From contig DAOQUL010000016.1 in assembly GCA_035341015.1 (NCBI GenBank), positions 1 to 64,000 of the forward strand: a stretch of 64,000 nucleotides of DNA, written 5' to 3'. The notes beneath the pieces are model-generated. The model saw nothing but the letters and a program-made list of their open reading frames with translations, searched no databases and had not been told where the DNA came from. Made by a program: the position numbers and the translations under genes. Positions within the stretch are counted from its first letter, which is position 1. Each line of letters starts with the position of its first letter. The DNA is from JAKQIM01 sp029557965. GTDB lineage: Bacteria; Chloroflexota; Anaerolineae; Anaerolineales; UBA4823. Below, piece after piece: positions 17,296-27,165 of the stretch.

Positions 17296-17814
17296 ATGCA
17301 ATCGATCCAAGAAGCAATGCATGAATTTCGGGGCCAACTCCAAAACGGCGCTCTACAAAAGGCATACAAAGCCCTGCTCGATTATATGCTGGACTTGCGG
17401 ACGCATTTCAAGAACCAGTATCCAAACTACGCCGTTTCGGGGCTCTACCAGGGATATATGGATATGACCTACTTTGCCATCCTCCCGCCCCCACTCAAAG
17501 CGCGCGGCCTAAAGATCGCAATCGTCTTCAACTATGACCCGTTTCGATTTGAAGCCTGGCTCTCAGGGAGCAACCGCCAGATCCAGCGCGAGTATTGGGG
17601 GTTGTTCAAAGACAGCCGGTGGAGCGATTACCGCGTTGTGGCCCCTGCAAAAGGCATCGACTCGATCGTGGAGTGCGACCTGGCCCAAGATTTTGACTTT
17701 GGCGATCTCAACCACCTGACCGAAATGATCGAGGCCAAAACCATCCAGTTCATTAACGATATGGAAGGATTCATCGCCGGTCATGAAAAGAAATCGACAC
17801 AACAACCCACCTGA
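17296..17814 (+). CDS. DUF7000-like protein
   Basis: A 172-residue soluble protein starting at ATG 17296 after GAGGAA. It has the pattern I associate with the DUF7000 family: KAYKALLDYMLDLRTHFKN, then VSGLYQGYMDMTYFAILPPP, LKIAIVFNYDPFRFEAWLSG and QREYWGLFKDSRW. No catalytic motif is evident and the function is unknown. It ends 11 bases before the antiporter gene. Confidence 0.75.
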   Translation: MQSIQEAMHEFRGQLQNGALQKAYKALLDYMLDLRTHFKNQYPNYAVSGLYQGYMDMTYFAILPPPLKARGLKIAIVFNYDPFRFEAWLSGSNRQIQREYWGLFKDSRWSDYRVVAPAKGIDSIVECDLAQDFDFGDLNHLTEMIEAKTIQFINDMEGFIAGHEKKSTQQPT

Positions 17815-17825
17815 CCAAGTGAGAC

Positions 17826-19292
17826 ATGAATGAATATGTATTAATCGGAGCTTCGATTTTATTGCTGATCAGCGTGCTGGTCAGTAAAATTTCCGACCGG
17901 TTCGGCGTGCCCGCCCTCTTGTTATTCCTGGTATTGGGGATGTTGGCCGGGTCGGATGGCTTTGGCGGAATCTATTTTGACGATCCAGCGCTGGCACAAT
18001 TCATCAGCATCATTGCTTTGGCGCTGATCTTATTCTCTGGTGGGCTTAGCACCGAGTGGCATCAAGTGCGCCCCGTCCTAAAAGAAGGCCTGCTGCTCGC
18101 CACGGTTGGCGTATTGAGCACAGCGGTTGTGGTGGGCCTTTTCGCCAGCCTGGTGCTTGGCCTTTCCACCTTAGAAGGCTTACTGCTTGGCTCAATTGTT
18201 TCGTCCACAGATGCAGCGGCCGTCTTTTCTGTTCTGCGCTCAAAAGGCATCAGCCTGAAGGGAAAACTTAAGCCATTATTGGAATTAGAATCGGGCAGCA
18301 ATGACCCGATGGCCATTTTCCTGACCATCGGGCTGATCCAACTGCTCACGCAGCCTGGCGCATCCCCGCTCAACCTGGTGTGGCTGTTCATCCAACAAAT
18401 GGTGATCGGAGCCATCATTGGGTACGGCGTAGGCAAGCTCATGCTATTCTTGGTCAACCGCCTGAAGTTAGGATATGAAGGCCTATACCCGGTTCTGATT
18501 TTATCGTTGGTGTTTCTCGCTTTTGGGACAGCCACCGTGCTCGGGGGGAGCGGTTTCTTGGCAGTTTACCTGGCAGGGATCGTTTTGGGGCAGCAAGACT
18601 TCTTGCACCAAAAAAGCCTGACGCGCTTCTACGACGGCGTGGCATGGATCATGCAGATCGCCATGTTCCTGACGCTGGGGCTACTTGTCTTCCCCTCCCG
18701 CCTGGTTCCCATCATGGGCGTTGGCTTGCTGATCGCGGGATGTCTGATGTTGGTGGCGCGTCCGATCAGCGTTTTCCTCAGCCTGCTGCCCAGCAAGCTG
18801 AATTGGCGAGAAAAGACGTTTATATCTTGGGTGGGTTTGCGCGGTGCAGCCCCCATTGTCCTGGCAACTTTCCCTTTAATTGCCCAACTGGAACAAGCCA
18901 GCATCATCTTCAACATCGTCTTCTTCGTGGTCTTAACTTCCGTCTTACTGCAAGGCACTTCACTGCCGCGCGTGGCAAAGTGGCTGAAAGTGGACACACC
19001 CGGCGTAGTGAAGCGAACATACCCAATTGAGTATGTTCCAATGGGCGGGTGGAAAAGCGAACTCAAAGAACTGCCCATACCGGCCAACTCTAATATACCC
19101 GGCAAAGCCATTTTCGAGCTGGGATTGCCAGATGAGTTTCTGGTCGTACTGATTGCCCGGGATAATGACTTCGTGCTGCCCAGCGGTGGAACCGTGCTGC
19201 AAGATAACGACACCTTGTTGGTCTTATCTGACAAAGAGTCGTTTGATCAAGTGGCTCAGAAATTCAATCTATCGGTTCTCCAGGGATCCTAA
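17826..19292 (+). CDS. Potassium/proton antiporter, CPA1 family (NhaP2/CvrA-like)
   Basis: A 488-residue protein with about 12 membrane helices (residues 1-390) and a C-terminal TrkA_C-type cytosolic domain (about 405-488, including FELGLPDEFLVVLIARDNDF). Family-defining segments include ILFSGGLSTEWHQVRPVLKE, GSIVSSTDAAAVFSVLRSKG and LELESGSNDPMAIFLTIG, the last two carrying the ion-binding acidic residues. It exchanges K+ or Na+ for H+ across the inner membrane, and the C-terminal domain probably senses nucleotide or ion state. The LysE gene follows after 7 bases. Confidence 0.93.
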   Translation: MNEYVLIGASILLLISVLVSKISDRFGVPALLLFLVLGMLAGSDGFGGIYFDDPALAQFISIIALALILFSGGLSTEWHQVRPVLKEGLLLATVGVLSTAVVVGLFASLVLGLSTLEGLLLGSIVSSTDAAAVFSVLRSKGISLKGKLKPLLELESGSNDPMAIFLTIGLIQLLTQPGASPLNLVWLFIQQMVIGAIIGYGVGKLMLFLVNRLKLGYEGLYPVLILSLVFLAFGTATVLGGSGFLAVYLAGIVLGQQDFLHQKSLTRFYDGVAWIMQIAMFLTLGLLVFPSRLVPIMGVGLLIAGCLMLVARPISVFLSLLPSKLNWREKTFISWVGLRGAAPIVLATFPLIAQLEQASIIFNIVFFVVLTSVLLQGTSLPRVAKWLKVDTPGVVKRTYPIEYVPMGGWKSELKELPIPANSNIPGKAIFELGLPDEFLVVLIARDNDFVLPSGGTVLQDNDTLLVLSDKESFDQVAQKFNLSVLQGS

Positions 19293-19299
19293 GAGAGAA

Positions 19300-19914
19300 A
19301 TGGCCCTCCCTTTTTTGCTCAGAGGAGTAGTGATTGGCTTTGCCATCGCCGCGCCGGTTGGGCCAATCGGCGTGTTATGCATCCGTCGCACGTTGGCTGA
19401 GGGCCGCGCCGCAGGCCTTGTTTCGGGCTTAGGCGCTGCCACTGCCGATGCCATCTACGGGTGCATTGCCGGGTTCGGCCTGACCTTCATCTCAAGCTTC
19501 TTGGTCAGCCAGCAAGTCTGGCTGCGCACTGCCGGGGGGTTGTTCCTTTGCTACCTTGGGCTTAAGACCTTGTTGGCAAAGCCCGCAGAACAAGCCGCAG
19601 CAGTCAAAGGACAGGGGCTCATCGGGGCTTATGTTTCAACGCTTTTCTTGACCCTCACCAACCCAATGACGATCCTTTCTTTCGCCGCCATTTTTGCCGG
19701 CCTTGGCCTGGCAAACACCAGCGCAAGCTACCTCTCGGCAGGGAGCCTGGTCCTGGGCGTTTTCATAGGCTCTGCCGTGTGGTGGCTGATCTTGAGCGGC
19801 GGCGTCAGCTTGTTTCGAGACAAGTTCAATCTACACGGATTGCAATGGGTCAACCGGATCTCGGGGGCCATCATCCTGGCCTTCGGCTTGGTTTCCATCG
19901 TCAGCGTGTTGTGA
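19300..19914 (+). CDS. LysE-family amino-acid/metabolite exporter
   Basis: A 204-residue protein with six hydrophobic segments and the LysE signature near the N-terminus: GFAIAAPVGPIGVLCIRRTL, followed by GRAAGLVSGLGAATADAIYG. A central LTLTNPMTILSFAAIFAGLG matches the conserved Asn-Pro helix. It exports amino acids or related solutes driven by the proton gradient. ATG at 19300 follows AAGAGAG, 7 bases after the antiporter stop, so the two genes are probably co-transcribed. Confidence 0.9.
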   Translation: MALPFLLRGVVIGFAIAAPVGPIGVLCIRRTLAEGRAAGLVSGLGAATADAIYGCIAGFGLTFISSFLVSQQVWLRTAGGLFLCYLGLKTLLAKPAEQAAAVKGQGLIGAYVSTLFLTLTNPMTILSFAAIFAGLGLANTSASYLSAGSLVLGVFIGSAVWWLILSGGVSLFRDKFNLHGLQWVNRISGAIILAFGLVSIVSVL

Positions 19915-19952
19915 GTAACTGGCGTCAATCAAAATTCAGGCCAGAGAAAAAG

Positions 19953-19998
19953 ATGGGGTGGTGTTTTGGGTAAACACACACCCAAAACACCACCCCAT
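19953..19998. terminator. Perfect 19-bp inverted repeat between convergent genes
   Basis: ATGGGGTGGTGTTTTGGGT at 19953-19971 pairs perfectly with 19980-19998 over an 8-base loop. It sits between the 3' ends of the LysE gene (plus) and the repetitive secreted protein (minus), as expected for a bidirectional terminator. No T run follows. Confidence 0.65.
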
Positions 19999-20018
19999 GT
20001 GCTGCTCCCTCAGCACAA

Positions 20019-22701
20019 TCAGGGAGTTGGCTGCTTAAAAACGATCGGTATGAACGACACCGTCTTCACCATCCCCCCACCAGGCGGGGTTACAGGGGGC
20101 GTACAAACTTGAGCGGCGCCCGGCTGCGTGACGCAGGCGATGTTTTCAATTTGCTGTCCTAAAGCACCCTCACTCACCATAACCGAGAATTGGATGACCA
20201 GCGTTTCGCCAGGCAGTAAAGCCAGGTTATTCCACACCAGGGGGTCTACATCTGCGCCTGCTTCAGGCGTATCCGAATCGAGCACATAGGTGGTATGGGC
20301 CGGGATCGTGTCAGTGACGGTGACCTGGGTCACGGTCAGGGCATGTGGATTGGTGAGGGTGATGGTATAGCGAATGATNNNNNNNNNNNNNNNNNNNNNN
20401 NNNNNNNNNNNNNNNNNNNNNNNNNNNNNNNNNNNNNNNNNNNNNNNNNNNNNNNNNNNNNNNNNNNNNNNNNNNNNNCAGGTAGGTGGTGTGCAGGGGG
20501 GTGCTGTCGGTCAGCACAACACTTTCAATGCTGAAGGCGTTGGTATTGGTGATCTCGATCTTGTACTGGATAACATCTCCCGGTTGAAGGGGCGCGCCAT
20601 TCACATCAATGGCCGTCTTGACCAAATCCAAGCTTGGCGGCTGGCTGACAGCCCAATCAGAAAGTTGGGTAATATCATTGCGGGTAACCGCAGTGAGGGT
20701 TGAGCTGCTGCGCTCACAGTCCCAATCACTGGCAGCATAGCGGCAAGCCATAACAGCCTGGTGGTTGATGTAGCTGTGAGGCAGGGTCAGATGCACGGTA
20801 TAACCGGCCCCGCTGGGGGTGATCTGCCAGTAACGACCCGTAGATGTCTGTTCATTGGCATTGGGGTGATTGGCATCGTAGCGATCCACCTGCAGCTCGG
20901 TCAGCGTCCCGGGCACTGCCACCGAAATGGCCGCGCCCGTCAGGCCAAAGGTGAGATTCCCAGCGCCGCCCACAGACTGCACTTTGCGGATCACACCCAG
21001 GTTGGTCAAATCGCCGTTGACCACGGCATGATCGACCGGATTGACCTCGATCAACAGGGTATCAGTGACCACGCCCAGGTGATGGAAGGCAGTGGCAAGG
21101 TCCAGGTTCAACAGGACCTGGTCACCATCAAACCAAACGGCGCTGTTGTTATGCACCTGGAATTCACCCCCCGTGCGGCGGAACTCGCCGGTGATGGTCA
21201 GGTTGGCTGTAGAAGGATCGCCCAGCATCAGCCTGCCGTTTTCTTGAACCAGGTTGGGAATCAGCACCGCACCGCTGACGTAGACATCACTCCGGCTGTA
21301 CACCCACCCCGCTCCGCTGAAGACAGCGCCATCGTTGATCCGGTTCTGGGATCCATTCAGGTCGAGATAGGCATCGGCATCGTCAAATATCACCTGCCCG
21401 CTGTGATTTGAATACCCCATAGAAAGGCCGCCGTTTGCAAGGGAGATCAGGCCGGTATTGTTGATCTGGATATCCCAAATGCCCGCCCCGCCGCTGTTGA
21501 ACTTGGTGATCGTGCCCTGGTTATCGATCACAGGGCGGTTGTACAATGCAGGGTACCAGACCCAGGCGCGGTTTGATTGGATATCGATCACACCACCAGG
21601 GTGGTTGGTAATGGTCAGATCGTTGCCAATATCAATGCGGTTGCCAGGGTCGCCGCCGACGATGATCAGCCCATGGTTCTCAACATTGCGGAAGATGCCA
21701 CCCTGACCGGCACTGCAGCCGGTAAGCGTGAGCGTGGCGCTAGGGGCGATGGTGGTCATACCAGATCCAACCAACCTGGGGTTAAAGTAGCTCATATCCA
21801 GGGCCTGGGTGATAGTGAAATTGCCATTGCCGGTGATCGTTCCCTGCAGCACCAGGTTGGGAATGCTGATATTGGTATTGACAAGGGCCTCTCCAGAGAC
21901 AACCACCTCACCGCTGCCCTCGAAGGTAGAACCGGCATTGAGATTGCCTGTTCCCGCCAGCAAAATGGAAGAAGCATCGTCATTCAGCTTGACTGCACCG
22001 CTCTGCCGGTAAGCAGCAATCCTCAGGCTGCCATCATTTGAAATTTCGATCAGGCCGGCATTATCCACAAAAACGTCAATGAAATAAGCCTGTCCAGCAG
22101 TAGACTTGGTGATCGTCCCCCGGTTGTTGAAAACAGGCTGAACTGTGGAGGTGCCGCCCCAGTACATCCAGATACGGTTGGTTTGGATATCTACCACGCC
22201 GCCGGGCTGGTTGGTAAGAACCACCCCGCCCCCCATGTCAAAGCGGTTGCCAGCATCGCCGGCGATGATGATCTTGCCATAGTTATCAACCGAACGCAAG
22301 AAAACAGGGTTACCGGCTGAACCGCTGGTAATGGTCATGGTGGCGCTGGGGGCAATGGTGGTCACGCCCGAGCCGCTCATGTTTGCCATCCAGCCGCTCA
22401 TCACAAAAGACTGGGTCACTGTTAGATGACCAGAGCCTGTCAGGTAACCGTCATCCAGGTTAAGATTAGCCACCTCTACATCCATATCCAGGGTGACGGT
22501 AGGATAACCGTCGATCGTGGCGGTGTCAGCGGCACCGGGCACAGCCCCACAGCTCCAATGCCCCGCATCACTCCAATTGCCGCTGCCGCCTACCCAAGTA
22601 CAGTTAGCCGCTGGAGCAGCCTGTACGGTCATAAAGCCCCCAAGCAACAAACCGGCGGCGAGTATCAATGGTAACAAGACCAGGATCCGTTTTGCATTCA
22701 T
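20019..22701 (-). CDS. Large secreted repeat protein with DUF11 domains (gap inside)
   Basis: One gene interrupted by the gap at 20379-20478; both sides carry DUF11-type repeats and the same strand. Start is ATG 22701, 6 bases after AAGGAG; ATGs at 22707 and 22764 fit less well. A signal peptide (ILVLLPLILAAGLLLGG) ends near VQAAPA. The region begins CTWVGGSGNWSDAGHWSCG, then has two long repeats of about 205 residues (about 76-281 and 279-483) rich in short beta strands, suggesting a beta-helix. DUF11-like repeats follow (GDVIQYKIEITNTNAFS; IRYTITLTNPHALTVTQ). The tail ends VSFIPIVFKQPTP. Probably a cell-surface or exported structural protein. Confidence 0.85.
20379..20478. other. Scaffold gap (100 N)
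   Basis: Exactly 100 N inside the large secreted repeat protein. The reading frame differs on the two sides under the nominal length, consistent with an arbitrary gap size. Confidence 0.99.
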
Positions 22702-22770
22702 ATTCATCTCCTTGTGCTTTCTAGTTTCCGCTTTCGATCGTAATTGTGCATCCAAGAACTTCAAAGCTGG

Positions 22771-23055
22771 TCAACGTGAGGATAATTTGTTACCTGGGTC
22801 AATGTTGTACCATCGATTATTCTCTCCTGTAGAAGGTTGGGGGGGATGCGTGGTCACAGGCTGCTCGATGCCCTCTACCCACTGGCGCAAGTCTGCCACC
22901 AGGCTTTCAAAGTCAGAAAAGCCGCGCCGCTCACTGCCATCGGCATCTTGCAAGCTAAAACACCACCGGGCTGCGCCATTTTCTCTTTCAGCAATCCAGG
23001 CGCGCAGGATACAAACGTGATAACTAGGGGAACGAACAGGTTTCGGAAGCGACAT
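22771..23055 (-). CDS. Small conserved hypothetical protein
   Basis: A 94-residue basic protein starting MSLPKPVRSPSYHVCILRAW, followed by WCFSLQDADGSERRGFSDF and a helix (ESLVADLRQWVEG). The SPSYHVCILRxW start and the short strand-strand-helix layout look like a small protein family I have seen near regulators in Chloroflexota, but I cannot name it. It is divergent from the BTAD regulator, with 71 bases between the start codons, so the two may share control. Confidence 0.55.
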   Translation of the reverse strand: MSLPKPVRSPSYHVCILRAWIAERENGAARWCFSLQDADGSERRGFSDFESLVADLRQWVEGIEQPVTTHPPQPSTGENNRWYNIDPGNKLSSR

Positions 23056-23073
23056 ATCTGTTTACTCCCATGC

Positions 23074-23079
23074 TATACT
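23074..23079 (+). promoter_or_regulatory. -10 box for the BTAD-AAA-TPR regulator
   Basis: TATACT at 23074-23079 lies 47 bases before the ATG at 23127, inside the divergent intergenic region. The -35 is not clear. Confidence 0.35.
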
Positions 23080-23126
23080 TGAGTCTCAGGATAACAAGGT
23101 TTTGTGAATAGATCGTGAATTAACGC

Positions 23127-26111
23127 ATGCTGCCGCAACTTCGCCTTACTTTGTTGGGGACTTTCCAGGCTATGCTGGATGACAAGCCCGTGCAGGGCTT
23201 TGTTTCGAGCAAGGCCCAGGCCCTGCTGGCTTACTTGGCAATGGCCGAAAGACCCCCGGCGCGCACCGAACTGGCAACCCTGCTGTGGGGCGAAATGCCC
23301 GAGGCTGATGCGCAAACCAACCTGCGCAAAGCCCTGTCGAACTTGAGACAGCTTCTTGGGCCATATCTGCTGATCGACCGGCGCGAAGCCTGCTTGAACC
23401 CGCTCAGCCCCCACTGGGTAGATGCGGCTGCCTTTCAGCAAGAGGCGCTCAAGCTGCTGCCACACAACGAGACAGCCCCCGGCAGCCTGGACAGCGCCGC
23501 CCTGGATCGCTTGCAAGCCTGCGCCAACGGGTACAGCGGCGAATTTTTGGCCGGCATGCAGGTACGCGCCGCCGTAGGGTTTGAAGATTGGCTCTTGTTG
23601 CAGCGTGAGCGCCTGCACAGCCTGGCTGGTGAGCTGCTCTATCACCTGGGTGCGCAGCTTGGCGCCCGCCGGCGTTACACCGAAGCCCTGGCCGCTTCCA
23701 AACAGTTGTTGGAACTGGATCCCTGGAATGAAGAATTCCACCGTCAGCGCATCTTGCTGTTGGCCTACAGCGGGCAGCGCAGTGCGGCGCTGCGCCAGTA
23801 TGAAATCTGCCGTAAGACCCTGCAGACCGAGTTGAACATCTTGCCAGGCGCAGAAACCCGGGCCATCTACCAACGCCTGGCACAAGATCAATCTCCAATG
23901 CCCAAACAGCCCGGCCTTTCGATCACAAGCAGGGGCCACCGCCTGCCGTTCACCGGCCGCGAGAGCGAACATGCCTGGCTGACCCAACGGTGGGGGGCCT
24001 CTCGGCGCTGGCAAGGCGGCCTGACCCTGGTGGCAGGCGAGGCCGGTATTGGCAAAACACGCCTGGTACAGCAAATTCTAGACCAGGTCACCCTCTCGGG
24101 CGGGATCGTCTTGCAGGGGCGCTGCTACGAGTTCAACCGTGCCATCCCCTACCAGGCCATCCACGATGCCATGCAGAATTACCTGGCCAGCCTGCCGCCC
24201 GATAAGCGGCCTACTTTAAGCGACGATCTGCTGATGGATTTCGAACAGATCCTGATGGTCGTTCGCCAGGCCTGGCCAAACGGCATGGCAATCTTCTTGG
24301 ATGACCTGCAATGGGCCGATGCCGACACCCTCGACCTGCTGCAATACCTGGTACGCCGCCTGGTGCATGCACCCTGCTGGCTGATTGGGGCGTACCGGCC
24401 AGAAGAAACGCACCCCCGCCATCCCCTGATCCATTTGATCCAATCCTTGGAAGCCGAGGGGCTGGTCTTCACGCTGCCGCTGCTGCCCCTGCCCAGGCAA
24501 ACGGTGGCAGACCTGGCCCATACATTGTTCGGCAGCCACTCACCAGATAAACTGGCTAACACCCTATTCAACGAGAGCCAGGGCAACCCATTCTTGCTTA
24601 CCGAATTGGTAACCTGGTTGGAAGACAACCCTGGATCACAAGATATTGAAGCCAACTTTGGTGACCTGGACCTCCCTACCTTGCTCTCTGACCGTGTGCA
24701 GAAGATGGTTCAGCGCCGGGTCGAACGCCTGGATGAAACCAGCCAGTATCTGCTGACCCTGGCAGCGGCCTTGGGGCAGCCATTCAGCCCTGCCCTGCTG
24801 GAGGCAGCCGGTGAGTGCCGCGCCGAAACCGTGCAGCAAGCTGTTGCTGAGTGGGGCGAGAAACACCTGGTGCGCCCAAGCGGCGAGGCCCTGGATTTTG
24901 CCCATGACAATATCCGCACCGTGGTTTACCAAAACGTGCCGCCTGCCCTGCGCCGCCTGCTGCATGCTCGCCTGAGCGCGACCCTTGAGGCCTTCCAGGA
25001 GGGCCAGGCAGTTTACCAGGCAGATATGCTGGCCTACCATTTCGATCATGCCCACAACTGGCCCAAAGCCCTGCACTACCTCACGCTTGCCGGAGAGCAA
25101 TCCGGGCGCGCTTATTCACATGAACAAGCCCAAAGCCATTATTTGCGCGCCCTACAAGTGCTGCGCCAGCAATTGCCCGCTGCTCCGCAAGCCGTTGAGC
25201 AAGAATTTGAGCTTCTGAGCAGGCTGGAAGCGCTTTACGACCTGCAAGGGCGGCGCAGTGAGCAGCAAGAGGCCTTAGAAGGCATGGCAAGGCTGGCAGG
25301 GCTGATGGCAAATGCGCCCGCCTGCTCCCTGGCCGACCCACGGTTCCAGTTAGAAGTGCGGCTGCGCCAATCTCGCCAGGCAGAGGCGGTGAGCGATTAT
25401 CCAGCCGCGGCTGCGGCGGCAAAATTGGCCATCACCATGGCCGAAAGCGCCGGCCAACCCAAGCTGGCCGCGGCTGGTTACCGCCATTGGGCTTATGCAA
25501 TGCGCCGGCAAGGATTGACCTCTCAGGCCCAAGAGCTGTACCAAAAGGCATTAGAGATCGCCGAAACCGCCGCAGATTGGGCCGTGCTCTCAGACTGCTT
25601 GCAAGGGTTGGCCCTGATCGCCCGCGACCAGAAGCGATTTGATGACGCTCACGCGTATTTGGCGCGCAGCCTCACCTTATGCCAGGCCGCAGATGACCGG
25701 CGCAGCATCAGCGATGCCTACAACATTGAGGGGCTGATCTACCAACAACAAGGGGATTACGAGCAGGCAGAAACCTGCTTCAAACAAAGCCTTTCGATGC
25801 GCCGCGAGGTCGGCGACCGGCGCGGGGTGGCTTTGGTGCTTAACAACCTGGGCAGGCTGGCCTTTGAGCAAGGAGACCTGGAGCGTGCCAAGGATTTATA
25901 TGCTGAGGCCATCGATCTGAGCACCAGTGTTAGCGACCGGCAGTGCCAGGCAGTTGCACAGCATGGGTTATTTCGGGTGTTCGAGGCACAGAGCGAGCGG
26001 CATGCCGCCTACCAGCATGCCTGGCAGGCGCTGTCGCTATACCGTAAGATTGGCAGCCGCATGGCGGTGCACAAACTGATCGGCGAAATGAGGATCAAGC
26101 AGGTTATTTGA
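23127..26111 (+). CDS. BTAD (SARP-like) transcriptional regulator with AAA ATPase and TPR repeats
   Basis: A 994-residue regulator. Residues 1-250 are a winged-helix plus bacterial transcriptional activator domain (SSKAQALLAYLAMAERPPAR, then LRKALSNLRQLLG and DPWNEEFHRQRILLLAYSG). An AAA ATPase follows, with Walker A GEAGIGKTR (304-312) and Walker B AIFLDDLQWADADTL. Residues from about 640 on are TPR-like repeats (YNIEGLIYQQQGDYEQAETC, VLNNLGRLAFEQGDLERAKD). Such proteins resemble AfsR/MalT hybrids that activate nearby genes in response to an unknown signal. The stop overlaps the convergent cytoplasmic GH53 by 8 bases. Control of the galactan operon is possible from position but unproven. Confidence 0.92.
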   Translation: MLPQLRLTLLGTFQAMLDDKPVQGFVSSKAQALLAYLAMAERPPARTELATLLWGEMPEADAQTNLRKALSNLRQLLGPYLLIDRREACLNPLSPHWVDAAAFQQEALKLLPHNETAPGSLDSAALDRLQACANGYSGEFLAGMQVRAAVGFEDWLLLQRERLHSLAGELLYHLGAQLGARRRYTEALAASKQLLELDPWNEEFHRQRILLLAYSGQRSAALRQYEICRKTLQTELNILPGAETRAIYQRLAQDQSPMPKQPGLSITSRGHRLPFTGRESEHAWLTQRWGASRRWQGGLTLVAGEAGIGKTRLVQQILDQVTLSGGIVLQGRCYEFNRAIPYQAIHDAMQNYLASLPPDKRPTLSDDLLMDFEQILMVVRQAWPNGMAIFLDDLQWADADTLDLLQYLVRRLVHAPCWLIGAYRPEETHPRHPLIHLIQSLEAEGLVFTLPLLPLPRQTVADLAHTLFGSHSPDKLANTLFNESQGNPFLLTELVTWLEDNPGSQDIEANFGDLDLPTLLSDRVQKMVQRRVERLDETSQYLLTLAAALGQPFSPALLEAAGECRAETVQQAVAEWGEKHLVRPSGEALDFAHDNIRTVVYQNVPPALRRLLHARLSATLEAFQEGQAVYQADMLAYHFDHAHNWPKALHYLTLAGEQSGRAYSHEQAQSHYLRALQVLRQQLPAAPQAVEQEFELLSRLEALYDLQGRRSEQQEALEGMARLAGLMANAPACSLADPRFQLEVRLRQSRQAEAVSDYPAAAAAAKLAITMAESAGQPKLAAAGYRHWAYAMRRQGLTSQAQELYQKALEIAETAADWAVLSDCLQGLALIARDQKRFDDAHAYLARSLTLCQAADDRRSISDAYNIEGLIYQQQGDYEQAETCFKQSLSMRREVGDRRGVALVLNNLGRLAFEQGDLERAKDLYAEAIDLSTSVSDRQCQAVAQHGLFRVFEAQSERHAAYQHAWQALSLYRKIGSRMAVHKLIGEMRIKQVI

Positions 26112-27165
26112 ACAGGCTCAAGGCGGGTAAAGCGCGGTCATTGTAATCGAACAAAGCCTGGTTTTCCCAGTTATTGCCCAGGGCTGGCTGCCTGGGGTCC
26201 CAGCCGTTGCCGGGGACGGCAGTCCAGGTGGCATCCCACCAGAAGACGCCCCGGCAGCGGCCATTGGGCACCGCGCGCGCCACGTCCATCACGCCTGCCA
26301 GCATGCGCTTTTGCCCCTCAGGGGTGAAGGGGTAGCCGGGCACGACCTGGGAAGTGATGATGTTCTCGGTGGGGTCTTTGCTATCTGGTGTAAAGGGGTA
26401 GGCGGTTTCTACAATGTAAATGTCTTTGTTATAGCGTGCGGCAAGATCATTTAGATTGTGCTGCAAATCATCCAGGCTGCCATGCCAATAAGGATAGTAA
26501 GAAACGCCAATCACATCCAATGGCACCTGGTGCGCCACCGTTTGATCGAACCACCAGCGTGATTTCTCGTTATTGCCACCCTCAGCGATGTGTAACATTA
26601 CGATTGTGGATTGAGAGCTATCTTTCACTGCCCGGTAACCCTCTTTGAGCAGGGCAGCCAGGTTGCTCCAGTCTGTGTCATTCTTCCCATCCGGCCACAG
26701 CATGCCATTGTTGATCTCGTTGCCAACCTGCACCATATCGGGCGGCGTGCCCTGGGCTGCCAGGCTGCTGCATACCTCACGCGTATGGTCGTACAAAGCC
26801 TGTTTGAGGCCGTTGAAGTCAAGGGCCTCCCAAGAGGCCGGTTTATTCTGCTGTCCGGGATCGGCCCAGCTATCCGAGTAATGGAAATCCACCAGCAGCC
26901 TGATCTCCAGTTTCTTGAGCCGTTTGGCAATCCCCAGCAGTTGGGGCAGGCCGTGAAAGCCATCTAGCGAATTCACCCACACCCGGATGCGCGCATAATT
27001 CAAACCGTGGGCGCGCAAGATGCTCAGCGCGTCGCCATACACGCCTGCCTCATCCGCATAGACCCCACCCATGGCCTCTGACTTGACCAGGCTGGAGATA
27101 TCAGCTCCCATTGCAGCCAGGGCTGTCCGTTCAGGTGCCAAAGTGGTGCCAGAGGCTTGGCTCAC
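26104..27165 (-). CDS. Cytoplasmic GH53 endo-beta-1,4-galactanase
   Basis: A 353-residue GH53 enzyme. The acid/base Glu is E150 in MVQVGNEIN and the nucleophile is E253 in IYIVETAYPF; family segments ADISSLVKSE, LVDFHYSDSWADPG and AVPGNGWDP are present. It hydrolyses beta-1,4-galactan or galacto-oligosaccharides. There is no signal peptide or lipobox, unlike its paralogue at 30943-32604, so it should act in the cytoplasm on imported oligosaccharides. The start is GTG at 27165, overlapping the GH42 stop as GTGA, which indicates translational coupling. It is the last gene of the operon. Confidence 0.93.
   Translation of the reverse strand: MSQASGTTLAPERTALAAMGADISSLVKSEAMGGVYADEAGVYGDALSILRAHGLNYARIRVWVNSLDGFHGLPQLLGIAKRLKKLEIRLLVDFHYSDSWADPGQQNKPASWEALDFNGLKQALYDHTREVCSSLAAQGTPPDMVQVGNEINNGMLWPDGKNDTDWSNLAALLKEGYRAVKDSSQSTIVMLHIAEGGNNEKSRWWFDQTVAHQVPLDVIGVSYYPYWHGSLDDLQHNLNDLAARYNKDIYIVETAYPFTPDSKDPTENIITSQVVPGYPFTPEGQKRMLAGVMDVARAVPNGRCRGVFWWDATWTAVPGNGWDPRQPALGNNWENQALFDYNDRALPALSLFK

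Noticed and set aside
20761..22041. Long plus-strand open frames opposite the secreted repeat protein
   Set aside because: They are antisense shadows of a repetitive coding sequence without ribosome-binding sites.
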